From contig KN832870.1 in NCBI GenBank assembly GCA_000827325.1, forward strand, positions 3,038,001 through 3,102,000: 64,000 nucleotides of DNA, written 5' to 3'. The number at the start of each line of letters is the position of its first letter. Position 1 is the stretch's first letter. This document shows, one piece after another, positions 1-11,193 of this stretch. Under the pieces are notes generated by a model. It saw nothing but the letters and a program-made list of their open reading frames with translations. It was not told the DNA's origin and ran no database searches. The translations under genes were made by a program, and so were the position numbers. The stretch is from Oidiodendron maius Zn. Taxonomy: Eukaryota > Ascomycota > Leotiomycetes > Myxotrichaceae.

Positions 1-1224
1 GCTTGTGGTGTTTAGAAACATCGGCTGTACATTGGATGTGGCATCTCTCTTCGAGTTGGATGAGCTCGAAATATTATACCCACCAAGAACCATCATGATG
101 TTCCCAGGGAGCATCACCGCACCATGGCCATACATCCCGGTTCCCGGAGGCTGTTTCGAGGGAATATCCCACGCCCAATCTCCAGCGCCCCCAAATCCAG
201 TTCCTAACTCGAGTACAGCAAGTTGTGGATCTGCAGCTTGGCTCACATCACCAACCCACCCTCCAAGCACAATAATCTTTGAGCCATCTTCAGACAAAAC
301 AGCTGTATGGCCCGACCTGCTATCGATGCTAGTCAAAGTGCTCTTGACTGCCAACTCAGTGTTGGTATTCGAAGGCGATGGTGAATCCACCGTGATGAAA
401 CTCCAGCTCTCTTCAGGCGTGCTCCAGATTGCAACTTGACTCATATTGATAAACGCAGTCTGCGTGTGCCCTCCCAAAAGCACGAAGTTTTGTTGCTGGG
501 TCACCAGCCCCGAGCCATTCGAGTATGTTGGGGTTAGCCCAGTAATCGTGAATCCGGCTTCAGCAATTGGCGGCGCATTACTTTGAGTGATCTCCAGAGC
601 ATAATCGGACGAACCGGGGGTAAGACGTAGCATATGGCTGGAGTACGAACCCGCTGATTGCCATGTAGAGGGCGTGGACGAAGAGTTGGGACACATTCCT
701 CCGAAGACGTAGATAAAAGTATCAGAACTATTCGCCTGAACGAAAGGAGAGAAGGCGAAGCTCTTGGAGAGAAAGTTCGCTCCAGTTAGGTATGCAGGGG
801 TAATACCACTCGGAAGTGTCGTCTTCTTTCTCGTCCAAGTCCCATTGCCATTCGAGGTTGTATTTGTTGCCGTGAATGTCCATAACGAACTGCCGAGGGT
901 AGAACAAGAGCCAGCATAAACAGAGATTTGGCCGTCTGATGATATGGATGGGACAAATGCCTCGGAATTGTCGCTGGTAAATGGCAAATTCGATGAGAGT
1001 GTCTCGATAGCTATACTCGACGAAAGAGTAGACGAGATGTTCACAGACCCAAAGTAGTAGTCTGTTGTCGAGGGATGCTGGAGAAGGACGTAGGCAATAT
1101 CCCTATTCCAGGCCGAGCTTGAGGGCAGGAGGATAGTTGACGGATTGTATGGCAATGACTGAGATACTGCCATGGCGGAGAGAGATGCCAATGCCAAAAG
1201 GCCAGATATATATGGCGCCCTCAT
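1..1224 (-). CDS. Secreted Kelch/beta-propeller-type protein (partial, 3' end outside window)
   Basis: The frame is open for 408 codons from the ATG to the window edge with no stop or obvious intron. The N-terminus (MRAPYISGLLALASLSAMAVS) is a signal peptide. After it comes a Ser/Thr- and Asn-rich extracellular sequence with many N-x-S/T sites. Kelch-like blades are suggested by FIYVFGGMC, FVLLGGHTQ, IIVLGGWVGD and MMVLGGYN, each a hydrophobic strand ending in a glycine pair. Fungal proteins of this type often carry a later transmembrane segment or GPI signal, but that part lies outside the window. The fold assignment is a motif reading and the substrate is unknown. No other in-frame ATG lies upstream close by. 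Confidence 0.8.
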   Translation of the reverse strand, partial: MRAPYISGLLALASLSAMAVSQSLPYNPSTILLPSSSAWNRDIAYVLLQHPSTTDYYFGSVNISSTLSSSIAIETLSSNLPFTSDNSEAFVPSISSDGQISVYAGSCSTLGSSLWTFTATNTTSNGNGTWTRKKTTLPSGITPAYLTGANFLSKSFAFSPFVQANSSDTFIYVFGGMCPNSSSTPSTWQSAGSYSSHMLRLTPGSSDYALEITQSNAPPIAEAGFTITGLTPTYSNGSGLVTQQQNFVLLGGHTQTAFINMSQVAIWSTPEESWSFITVDSPSPSNTNTELAVKSTLTSIDSRSGHTAVLSEDGSKIIVLGGWVGDVSQAADPQLAVLELGTGFGGAGDWAWDIPSKQPPGTGMYGHGAVMLPGNIMMVLGGYNISSSSNSKRDATSNVQPMFLNTTS

Positions 1225-1941
1225 GATATGCGCTGTCGAGGTAAGGTTGATACTCGAGCGCACCAGCTATCGCATTATCGTCACTCCGCCTGGTTGGTTA
1301 ACATGGGGATCCGTTCGCAGCTGGCAGATGCGGGACGGAGCACAGGCCCTCGAACTCTGGAGTCAACCAACTGGGAGAATCGGCGTGCCGCAGCTCTCGT
1401 ATGCAATCTGCCGGGGCGGGAGGTGTAATAACTGCTGTGAAAGACCTGAAAAGCGGCCACCTCACTATAAACAGGTCGAGCTGCAATATTCTGGCTCGGC
1501 CACGGTCGACAGCGGCCAGGCTCGGTCGGGGAGACTGGGCATTGTTGATGTGCGGCCGCGTCGTGTTGCCATGGCGACGGGTGCAAGAAGTAGGGGGAGC
1601 CACCAACTGTTGCTGAGCATCCATGCTCGAGACCTGGACGCCACATTCTAGATGCATGGTCGAGACCGAGCACCTCAGCCGCCCATTCGTAGGCTGGACA
1701 GCTCTGTTATTGAAACATCGCGATCCTCACTGTACCGTTTTTAGGGTGAAGCATGAACTGGGACATTTGCGGGGATGGCGTATACCTCGGCTGCTTCCAT
1801 GCTTACTACTCCTACCGCTTGTAGCTCCAAAACCAAACTCGTACATGCTTGAATACTCGGCTCTACTGTATGGTCAAGATATGTTGTCAATTAACTAACA
1901 CATCCCATGGTACAGTATAGCAGAGCATATATCCATCTACA
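1225..1941. other. Intergenic, divergent promoter region
   Basis: This gap separates the Kelch-type gene (minus) from the barrel-like gene (plus), so it should hold both promoters. Overlapping ORFs on both strands have no recognisable protein features. No repeat or RNA gene was seen. Confidence 0.5.
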
Positions 1942-2757
1942 ATGCCAGTCTGCACGCTCCACCTCCTCTCGCTCGCTCCATCGACGGACATCCCCAAATT
2001 CCTTGATGCCATCCACGCCAGCGGGACCAAGCCTTTGACCATCGCTCGCGTCGTTCGCTGGATCATCCTGCCCTCTCACACCTCCACCGACACCCTCCTC
2101 GCACAGAATATCCACTGGGACATCCTGCTCAGCCTGCCTGCGACGACGCCTCTCCCGTCCTCCCTGCAGTCGCACATTGCCCACCAGTGGAGCGTCAAGG
2201 CCGGCGTGCCTTCTCGCCTGCTGTCCGACTTCGAGAGCAAGAACCAGAGGTTATTGAACCCACCGAATGGCGGTGTGCCCGCGCTCACGGGAAGCCTCGA
2301 TCGGCCGCGCGTGGCGGAGTCGACCCAGTCTTTAGAGCTCAATCCGGGTCTGCAGCAGTGGATTCAGGAGTTCGGCGCGGGCGAGGGGAAGGGTGCCGTG
2401 TCGATGCTGAATCTCCTGGCATTCAAGCCGGGCAAGAAGGAGCAGTATCTCGAGTACGGGAAGGAGTTTGCGCGCCGCGTGGGCTCACGGCGCGGTGGGC
2501 TGGCGAAGATCGTGGGCTCGGTTGTCCCTGCAGCGGAGGGGGAGGAGGTGGGCAAAGGCGGAGAGGGCTGGGACGAGATCGCCCTGGCACACTACCCGAG
2601 CATCATACACTTCGCGGATATGCTGGCCAGCGAGGACTACCAGGAGGTGAACCACAAGTACCGGGTGGGCAGTTTGAAGGATACGTTCATCCTCTGCACG
2701 ACGGAGATCGGGATGGGCCAGGGCTGGGGCCTATGGAGGAAAGGAGCGCGGCTGTAG
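1942..2757 (+). CDS. Conserved fungal protein, dimeric alpha/beta-barrel-like
   Basis: This intronless frame of 271 codons begins at an ATG shortly after a pyrimidine-poor leader. The C-terminal half (about residues 130-255) starts with GAVSMLNLLAFKPGKKEQYLEYG and ends with HYPSIIHFADMLASEDYQEVNH. That is the layout of DUF1330/NIPSNAP-type ferredoxin-like barrels: an initial beta strand with N-L-L-x-F, a Tyr/Phe-rich helix, then a conserved P-S-x-x-x-F-x-D-M-x-x-S-x-x-Y. The N-terminal half looks like a diverged copy of the same fold, with paired half-barrels in one chain. There is no signal peptide, so it is probably cytosolic. No substrate can be inferred. The frame is GC-rich and shadows long ORFs in other frames. 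Confidence 0.75.
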   Translation: MPVCTLHLLSLAPSTDIPKFLDAIHASGTKPLTIARVVRWIILPSHTSTDTLLAQNIHWDILLSLPATTPLPSSLQSHIAHQWSVKAGVPSRLLSDFESKNQRLLNPPNGGVPALTGSLDRPRVAESTQSLELNPGLQQWIQEFGAGEGKGAVSMLNLLAFKPGKKEQYLEYGKEFARRVGSRRGGLAKIVGSVVPAAEGEEVGKGGEGWDEIALAHYPSIIHFADMLASEDYQEVNHKYRVGSLKDTFILCTTEIGMGQGWGLWRKGARL

Positions 2758-4332
2758 AGCGTGCGGGCTGCATGTTGGATGATGGATCTCGGAGAGGTCG
2801 ATTAGGGCTTTCCGAAGTGGCGATATGCCAATATTCCCCAATGCCTATCCGATGTGATATGCTCTCGATGATAGTCCTCGTTGCTGTGGAAATGTGATCA
2901 TCTGCCGGAAGCGGCATAGCGAGGCGATCTAGGGAGAAATGGTTCTGATACTTATGGCACGGAGTCATGAGAGAGAGGTCCGGATCTGGGTGCCTTCCCT
3001 CATCTATATCATTTCTGCTGGCACCCGGAATGGCGCTCGACTCTCAGCTCCCACACTGCCCCCCCCTATTGGAATCTCTATCTACACGTGCCTGCGTGCG
3101 TCCGTGCGTGCGTCCATACCTTATCTCGATGGCAGTTCCTTACTGTACTGTAGGCTTTCGCCTTTCGTCACGATATCCGGTAAATGTGCGGCACACACCA
3201 ATGACAGCATCTCGTCAACCCTCGGCCCTATCCATCACGGCGCCAATCCGCATTTGCTGCGCGTCCAGGGCACAGAAAACATATCGGGGGCGCTACGCCA
3301 TGGCGGGGTTAGTGGCGGGGTCCCCATTGGTGGGCGCTCCCTTCCGGCCTTGGTCCAAACGGGGGCCGTATGGTAACTAGCCGCATGCGGGATTGAGCAA
3401 CATGGAGCTACCAGACCTGGCAGCGCCAGAACAGGAATTCAGATGGCCAAGAGTCGTAAATCATCGGTAATTCCAGCGTAATTTCGTCAATATGGACATG
3501 GCCCCCTGCGCCAGTGTTTCGTGCACATCGGGCCCCCCGTCGTCACGGTCCCTCCTCTCCTCGGATTTGCGGTGGCGTGGGCAGCAATGGCGAATTGTGT
3601 TCAATTTGTGTAAATATATGTAAGGAATACGCGAAATAACGATATTCATTCCCCCTCCAGGTCTGGTCTCAGATCCCGGGCGGCACGCAGAATTGCTGTC
3701 GAGGTCATCCTGATGCCACCAAATCTCCTTTCCTCCTAACAACACGGTCGGTTCTCCCATCTCCCATCTCCCATCCCATCCCGCTTCACACATATCTCCT
3801 CCCGTCGCCATCCTCATCGTTTTCCGCCCCCTTTTCGGACTGCCCTTCTCGCCCCGTCCCCTTCGTATTTTCTCCGCTCTCGTCCATTCCCTCTCCATAC
3901 AAACACCACACAAAGACACTCACCCCCCGCGTCTTTTGTTTCCCTCTGCGTGCCGGATACGAGAACCTGCGCCCGTTGTTATTGGCCCGCCCTGTCCTTC
4001 CCGCCACCCTTCCGCCATTCCTCTCACACATAACCCACATACGAACCACTCACCTCATCTCAACTCAACTCCCGCCATTCAACTCCTCCACGCTCCCCTC
4101 ACGACGAAAATCGTCGCCAGTGTCCAGAAGAACCCGTTGTGGCCCCTCCCTCCCTCCGCCACTCCTGGCTGTCGTGTTTCGCTCTGCCTTATGAGGACTG
4201 GGCGCTAATCGGCCATTCAATGGGACATTTCGCTGCGGTCACTCTCCTCCGTCGCTACCGATAAAACCTCTGCGTCTCCTATCACCAGCCATTTTGATTG
4301 ACAGTCGCTGCGCACTCTCGAGAGTCTCGGCC
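2758..4332. other. Long intergenic leader of the WSC gene
   Basis: There is no convincing gene here. A short CGTG-rich run lies near 3089-3118. From about 3720 to 4160 the plus strand is strikingly C/T-rich, with repeated CCCATCT words. Such tracts are usual in fungal promoters and long 5' leaders. The tract most likely belongs to the cell-wall sensor gene that follows. Confidence 0.45.
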
Positions 4333-5684
4333 ATGGCCTTTCTACAGCGTCGATCCGGCCGATGGAGCCTCGGTGTTGCTCTCCTCCTGGCGATGTCAAA
4401 CCTGGCCGCTTCTGCCATCTCGATACCAGTGGAGTACTGCTCGCACATCAACACGGGAACCACGCCCACGAGTAAGCTATCCTAGACCAGTGGGCCGGAA
4501 TATACTCCCCATACCATACTGATCGATGCTAGATTCAAGCATATACCAGTCCGAAGGTCTCTGCAAAGGGTTCTGTATCGCCAACTACGCCTTCGCCATC
4601 CTCCAGCACAGCGACTGTTGGTGCTCCAACGACGCCCCTGCAATCACCGTCGACCTCGACCAGTGCAATTCCCAGTGTCCCGGGTACCCTGACGACCTGT
4701 GTGGTGCGGATAATCTGTTTGGATACATTGCGCTCACCTTGCAGCCATCGGGAACGGTTAGTAACGGCCTCTCATCTACACCATCATCATCGTCAAGCTC
4801 TACAGTTAGTCTCCCACCCCTAATTTTATTTGGGACCCCCTATCTGTAGTGTCTATCGTGTCATCCCTGGTTCCCAGATTGGCAACCATTTTGACCTCGA
4901 GTGTTGATAGGTATCGGTATCTTCAGTGCCTAGCACTACCGGAGCCTTTACCTCTTCCCCTACTGCTTTTGCTTCTTCTACAACTTCCTCTAACTCTTCG
5001 GCTCTCTCCCCTGTATGCCCAATCTCCTTGGACGGGGAATTATAGACTGGAATATCCGGGACTGAAGAGGGAACCCGTTGCTGACTTTTACAGACTTCCG
5101 TGTCTTCCTCTTCTTCATCCTCAACATGGACTCCCACTCCAGTTCAATCTCTCCAAACCGTAACAGGTGTTGTGAAGACTGTTACTGTCACGCCTACCAG
5201 CCCGCCTGACCCATCTAATACGGCCACGTCAAAGGGTAGTTCGAATAAACTCGGAACTGGAGGAATGGTAGGCCTCACTATCGGCCTGGTTGCTCTGGTC
5301 GCTATTGTAGGTGGCCTCCTCTTCTGGTGGCTGCGGAAGCGTCGGCAGCAAGATGCCGAAGAGAAGGGCCCGAGCCGCGGAGGAAGCAGCGCCGGGATGG
5401 GCGGCCAGGTACCTTCGCGAACCATGAGTGAGAACTCCAGATATGTCCTTGGTACCGATGGTAGACAAGTCGTTGAGACATGGGAGCCATCCGATACTCC
5501 AGGATCCCGCCGAAGCCGTCTGATGCCAGTCGATCCAAGATTAGACCCCTTTGCCCCCGTCTATCAACGGGGGGATGGGAACGTAAGCCGAGAGAGTATT
5601 AACACACTCCGCGACGACCACGACTACTCTCGGCGGGTTCACCAGAAGGGCCCAATCCTTCGAGCCACCAATCCAGATGAATGA
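4333..5684 (+). CDS. WSC-domain cell-wall integrity sensor
   Basis: Four exons can be placed: 4333-4471, 4533-4804, 4911-5012 and 5094-5684, giving 367 residues. The introns start GTAAGC, GTTAGT and GTATGC, and all junctions keep the frame. In order the protein has a signal peptide (about 1-28), then a WSC domain (about 33-120). The WSC domain has the cysteine pattern seen in YCSHI, GLCKGFC, CWCSND, CNSQCPG and LCGADN, and ends in GYIALTL. A Ser/Thr-rich stalk follows, then one membrane segment near residues 225-248 followed by basic RKRRQQ, and a cytosolic tail with DPRLDPFAPVY. This is the architecture of Wsc1-3-type plasma-membrane stress sensors that signal through Rho1/Pkc1. The first ATG is used because the upstream in-frame codons contain only a TTG. 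Confidence 0.9.
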
Positions 5685-6569
5685 TCTGCTTTCCTCCTAC
5701 CTGAAATTATGACGCACACGAAACATGTTCTCGGTTCTCTCTACATAAAGGATTTTGTACGTCACCCTCACATTTTAGGGGTGATGTGGGCGGCGTTTTA
5801 TGGAATATGGCATAGTACTCCAGAAGAATGGTAACTTGGGCAAATAAGACAATAGTATTAGGTATTGTCTAGTGGAGGGAAACACCTGGGAATTGGAACC
5901 GATACCCCTTTCCATGCACTCACTACAAAAACGGTATGACGGTGAGGAGGGCTCCAGAGAACGTCATTTCACAATGGACTCTCTTGAGGTTAAATCGATT
6001 CTCGCTGTACTTATAGAATTTTTCTTGCAACTCTGTGGGGTCATGTGAGATCACCACAGCGAGCAAGCTGCAAACTCAGGGACGGCTAATTTGCATGATT
6101 GTCGATGGAAAGGAGGCTCAAGCTGAGGTCAGGGTATAACGTTGTTCTGCATCAGTACAGTACGCATCAACGATCGATCGGACCCTCTGTACATAGAATA
6201 GAGCAATACACAAAAGCCTCCGAACCGTTTCATTTACATAATTCTGCTTAACTGTGGAGCGCGCGTCCACGAAGTCATTTTATCCCTTTTTCTTTCCCCA
6301 CTTAAAAGTGTCCCGTTCCATTTATTGCTCCACTATTGATCTCCACTTTATAGGGTACGAAGACTTCTATCGGGATATATCCCACTTTCCTCTTCACTGT
6401 CATATCTTAATAATCATGTTTCTCTTTATAATATCGCTTTAATGTCTAAGAATTGAGGACTTCAGTCTGCGTATGTAGGCATATAGAGGTACAGTACAAA
6501 ATAGCCACTTCCTACTATGTGTTGAAGCACAGATTAGTGGTCGCAGCACAAGTAGACGTGAGACAGACT
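5685..6569. other. Gene-free intergenic sequence
   Basis: Nothing coding was recognised. Two perfect GTACAGTAC words occur at 6155-6163 and 6490-6498, part of a word that recurs in other gaps of this window. Confidence 0.4.
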
Positions 6570-8390
6570 GTGACGTGATGTGCAACCAAAATAATTTGGA
6601 TAAGAAAGCATATACATCCATTGATTAATAGGTATGATAAATATGACGATCCCCTGCATGCTTTCTACGGTAAGAGAGTGTGATATGCAACAAGAGCTTT
6701 AAGGTGATTGAGGTGGATGGCATAGGGCAGATTTCTTGTGGATGCTACGGCTAGTGGTCAAGTTATACCATATGCGTCAAAACCTCGAAGGGATATGCCC
6801 TTCGCAAAATATAATCCTCCCTCGCCATCCAGGCACGCACTTTGCAGTCCAACGTAATATGCGATCTAACAGAGACACGTATGTAATCTAACAGAAACAT
6901 GTAGTTTGATACAAACGTGTAATATAACAGAGACATGTAACCTAACACGAGGACTTAATTTAACATGTCATCTTACCTAACTTCAATGTGCAACAAAAAC
7001 AGTTGGTCTCGAGATCATAGCGAATACAGAGCAACGGGTTTACAAGTTGGTATTGGAGTGTCAAAAGATGATTCAGATATGTGATGTGCAACGACTCCCT
7101 TCCCTTGGTAATGTAACGGTAACCTAGCCACCACGTATATAATCTAACGCGGCCATAAGATGCACAGTACAACAAATGCTCCGTGCGTTGCACATACTCA
7201 TGAATTATAACACCGACGCATGTGATCCAACAGTGCCACATACCTTACCTCACTTTATATGACGGCCAATTGAACTTAAGGCGGGGGGATAGATGGGTAG
7301 ATTGAGTTTGAATCGCGATGTGCAACAAACATGGGAGATAAATTACCCCTATATTCATTTACTCGAATTCGTAACAGACCCTACTTTTGTTGCACATCGC
7401 AGTCAAGTTCAGCCTTACGCTCTTCGGAAACCACGTTTTACACCATGAGAGAAGTCTGCGCTCGCATCTCCTTACGGATTTTGTTGCATATCGCAGTGTG
7501 TTTCACTTTAACATCCACTGGGCCTTGTGCCTTCTGTATTTGAGACCAAGGTTAGCTGTGGTCGGCAAGACCTTGCTTTGCAAATCAACATCGGTCTCAT
7601 CCTTCCAGTGAAGGGATTCAAATTTCTCAAGGGGAAGACTGAACTAAGAGTCAATCCCTCATTGAATGGCACTTTTGATATCCAGTCGCACATCTCGACC
7701 TCCTCAGCTCACTTTTCATTGACAAGAGACTGTTTTCTTTATCTGAATATGAAGCTGCCATTTTGACGACAGGAATTTTGCGGCACGCCACAGTCTATTT
7801 TCACTCTTGCATCCATAGGAGCGACATGCTATTGGAGGAAACCAGGTCCATTATAAGATCATGAGACTCTCGTTGCATATTGCAGTCTCCTCGTTGCAGC
7901 ATTATCATGCGCATATTAGTATTTCCTAATCTGGAAACAACCATAATGCCCAAAAAGTTTTTTTTTCTTTCTTGCACATCCTTATACAGCTTCTAATTAC
8001 AGGAACTCACTTCCAATTCTTACACTGCTGCTCATGCCTTAGGGCATTGTTACAAATTCTTAGTCTTAAAGTTTGTGTCGCACATCAATGTCTTAACCAT
8101 TTGCTTTCTACATAGCTCCTTTGAAAAAAAGGATAGAAAGAGATGTATCACACTTACTATGGAATTTTTTGAAAAGACTTGATTTGTAACGTCAGGGAAT
8201 GCATATACCCTCAGTAAGTACTGTATTACATGCATCATTTACTCTCCCAACGAAACTTAGGGTTCTGTTGCACTCCGCACTCTATCTCTGAGCAAACGTT
8301 CCTCGAAACTTTATTGTTTACCGTACCATACAACCTGAAGTAATCTTAATAGTCTTGAGAACCATGTGTTCATCACATTGCGGAGTCCTT
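6570..8390. repeat. Diverged array of about 95-100 bp units in two opposed orientations
   Basis: A core resembling GTTGCACATCGCAG recurs on the plus strand near 7389, 7483, 7579, 7686, 7782, 7872, 7971, 8077, 8267 and 8375. The spacing is about 90-108 bp, with one double step. To the left of about 7330 the reverse complement (GATGTGCAAC) recurs near 6576, 6683, 6990, 7083 and 7317. The two halves therefore face each other. Around 6870-6960 there is also a shorter sub-repeat resembling TAATCTAACAGAGACATG. Units differ strongly and many differences are C/T or G/A. I read this as an old tandem array, duplicated in inverted orientation and then RIP-mutated. The exact unit limits are uncertain. 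Confidence 0.55.
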
Positions 8391-9943
8391 AAGAGATAGC
8401 GGATTGAGATTGAACGAACTGCAATAATAAAAGTCGGAACCGGGCAAAATGATTTCGGTTACTTCTTGTATCCTTGTGCATAGCTATTAGTAACTTTATC
8501 TTCTCTAATAGCCTTGAGTAATGATCACTGACACCTATTGCTCTTCACTAGGTAACAAGTTCAGCTTTGTTTACGTCCCTCTTCGCCCTTCATTAGTCTT
8601 AACCACCTCGCCCACTCTTCATTCGTCATCTCACTCTTCGTTATCTCACCCTTCATTACTTCGCTTAGTCTTCTCCCTTTAGTCAAACTATTAATTCTCT
8701 AACTTTCAATCTTTACGTCTAGTTATCAACTTCTAACCTTTAGTTCAATTTTCGATCCTCCCACAACTCTCAATCATCAGTAAGTATTAAGTCTATAGAA
8801 GGGTTCCCCAATGCTACTTTATTTAATAAGATAGGTTACTATAGCAAATAAAACAAGGCGACTATCAAATTTGCTAGTGACCAGTCAATAGACACTAGAG
8901 CACTAAAATTTGTATGGTCCTGTACCACAGAACACCCATGTTTCCCTAACTAGGTTAGCTAAATATCTAGGTTTAAAAACAGTATCTGCTTTAAAACAGT
9001 AGATGTAGTCTAAACAATTTAAACCGATTTTTAGTTATCTGCTTTAAAAAAGCTATAGAGGTAAGGCATTTAAAGAAGCCAGGTCTCCAAGGACCAAAAT
9101 TTAGCGCTGTACAAGATGCTATATATACTAGACAAATGCATGGGAACGAGAAGTATTCTATTTAGAACCTTGACATATCCAAGTTCGCAGAGATTGATCA
9201 TTACGCCCTATGCCTTTATCAACTTAGGGTAAAGGCCAATGAATCCTGTAGTGGGATATTCAAGGATAAGCAAATGTCTAACACCTAGATCGATGCTAGA
9301 TTGTAGCAAGCAATGTTGTAGCTGATCAAGATATTAGGCAGGGGACAAGAAAACCTAGGTTCTCAGAAGAGAAGATTTGCCTTTAACGCCAGACATTGAA
9401 GAGCGAGGACCTGAGCCTCATAAATTCGCAGACACTAAGAGCACTCAATTGTTAACTGCGAATGTCTTTGAAACCATCCACAGTAATGTGCATTTGGCAC
9501 GCTACCTAGCACATATTAAACGTTTTGATAGTCTTTGCAGCAGTTGTGGATTTTATAAAGCTGTTATTCCCCTAAATTTCGTCACAGCTAATTTGGTTTT
9601 CATATCTCCTCTGCAGCTTCAAAAAACCGGTACCCGGATCTTGTCGGCGACATCTTTTTTGGTCACCAAACGCTCGGTTAGACCAGCTGTAGTCTATACA
9701 GGCACCACTTATCCAAGATTGGCGGGCGGTCTTCAGATGCCCATAGATAGAATTCTAATTGTCTGAGACCAGAAGGCTAGCCGAACGAGGCACGTTGGTA
9801 CGATCCTGAATCTGTCTGGTGGCGCGCCACACTCTCTTGGTGTACTTTAGAGCCAGCATACATTATTGAAGCTTCCAAGAGCTCGGTGTGCAATCCTCTG
9901 ACAGGCTGTGTTCTAAAAATTCGTAGCGTCCAGGCTTTCAGAA
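8391..9943. other. AT-rich region of decayed sequence
   Basis: The first part (8560-8780) is a pyrimidine-rich run with repeated CTTCATTCGTC/CTCACCCTTCATT-like words. From 8820 to 9370 the sequence is AT-rich and full of stops in all frames, with TATCTGCTTTAAAA present twice about 56 bp apart. An open frame of 129 codons at 9377-9766 resembles no family I know. The region may hold relics of inactivated elements, but I could identify none. Confidence 0.35.
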
Positions 9944-10669
9944 TCACCAATTGAGACCTTTTCTTGACTCAAGGGTCATATTCTCTTGACCAGTCTCCTT
10001 GACGGCCGCAACTTTTGTAATGATTTTCACTTCCTGCTGATTGTCCATTATCGTGAGATCAAAACTCCACCTCCGGACCTCCCCAGCGATAATATCCTCC
10101 CATTTCTGGATCAACGGGTGACTCCTTGCCACATCCGGGAAAAGAACCTCTTTGCCTTCCTCTTCTCCCTCGACAGGAAATCTCCAAATGCCGTCCGCAT
10201 CAAAGTAGTCCCTCCCAAACACGCTCTCCGTCTTCAGGTCTAGCCTCGCACTCCCCAGCAAACTTTCCAACCTCTCAAGCTCTATCCCCCACCCATCTTC
10301 AGTATTACTCCTACTACTCTTTATAGCTGCGCAGATGCCTTCTAGCAGACCCACGATTTTGCCGACTCTCAATCCAAGCACTGCACCTAGTCCATAACCC
10401 TCATCAAAGCCCCTCTGCACGCTTTCCGCTTTACCCTTTGTCACGCCATCTCTATAACCCTCTGTCTCATGCTTCTCCCTCAGTCGTGGGATATCCGACC
10501 ACTCTGTATTCCTTCCATGGCGTTCGATGAAGTCATTGTCGGAAGGAGAGGCGGGTTCGGAACCGAAGACATCGGCGAGATCATCGTTGAGAGGGGAATG
10601 TGGTTCTGGTTCTGCATCAAGGGTAGGTATTTGCGTAGCAATCCAGCTCGGAGAATTGTCGTGCAGCAT
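9944..10669 (-). CDS. YAE1: Yae1-type protein (deca-GX3 motif)
   Basis: The protein has 241 residues from the ATG at 10669. An open stretch upstream in the same frame lacks the acidic character of the protein and probably is leader. An acidic, disordered N-terminus leads into LREKHETEGYRDG, then a run of glycines spaced four residues apart (about residues 71-111, including G-x3-G in YRDGVTKGKAE and FDEGYGLGAVLG). This is the deca-GX3 signature of Yae1/Lto1. Known Yae1 works with Lto1 as an adaptor that delivers Fe-S clusters to the ribosome-recycling ATPase Rli1 in the cytosol. The C-terminal part (to about 240) is lineage-specific. Yae1 is favoured over Lto1 because the protein is longer and starts with an acidic region. 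Confidence 0.8.
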   Translation of the reverse strand: MLHDNSPSWIATQIPTLDAEPEPHSPLNDDLADVFGSEPASPSDNDFIERHGRNTEWSDIPRLREKHETEGYRDGVTKGKAESVQRGFDEGYGLGAVLGLRVGKIVGLLEGICAAIKSSRSNTEDGWGIELERLESLLGSARLDLKTESVFGRDYFDADGIWRFPVEGEEEGKEVLFPDVARSHPLIQKWEDIIAGEVRRWSFDLTIMDNQQEVKIITKVAAVKETGQENMTLESRKGLNW

Positions 10670-11193
10670 CGTGTACCTGCAAATATATACAGCTTTTGTC
10701 GTATTGATCGAAATGCCATTGAAGTCTGCCCCGCCATGAAATTTGCTGTAATACCCTATTAGTTTTATCACAAGCGAGCTCACATGACGCTTCCCCTATT
10801 CAACCACCTTCCAAAGGAGACAAGTATTCAAAGAAGAATAATGGGAAAAGGTTCAAAACATAGATTAGTAATTACTTGTTCGTGCCATTGTAGCTGTACA
10901 TCCCATGAGCATAGAAATATCGCAAGTCCAAAATTCGCTAACATCATAGGTAGTTAACTAATGAAGTTGGTATGCCAGAGACGCGACGCGGACCTGGTTA
11001 CAATACGAGTGAAATCAGCGACTGGGTGGGATCGGATATGGCAGATTGTGTGCTCTATCACGAAGCACCCGGCCAGGTGAGGCGTCTAGAAGAGGGTATG
11101 GAGAAAATGTTGGACATGAAATCATATTATTATATCCTAGCTCTCTGGGATAGCAGATGAAAACATAAAACAAACCCAGCTGACAATCGCAAA
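10670..11193. other. Intergenic
   Basis: This gap holds the start region of the Yae1-type gene and the 3' flank of the transporter. A 62-codon ORF at 10972-11160 shows no protein-like features. Confidence 0.4.

Noticed and set aside
8820-9370. Possible transposon relic
   Set aside because: AT-rich and stop-filled, but I found no terminal repeats or protein motif that would name a family.
9377-9766. 129-codon ORF in the AT-rich region
   Set aside because: No resemblance to a gene or to a transposase; surrounding sequence is decayed.
10972-11160. 62-codon plus-strand ORF between the Yae1-type and transporter genes
   Set aside because: Short, no recognisable feature, lies in 3' flank.
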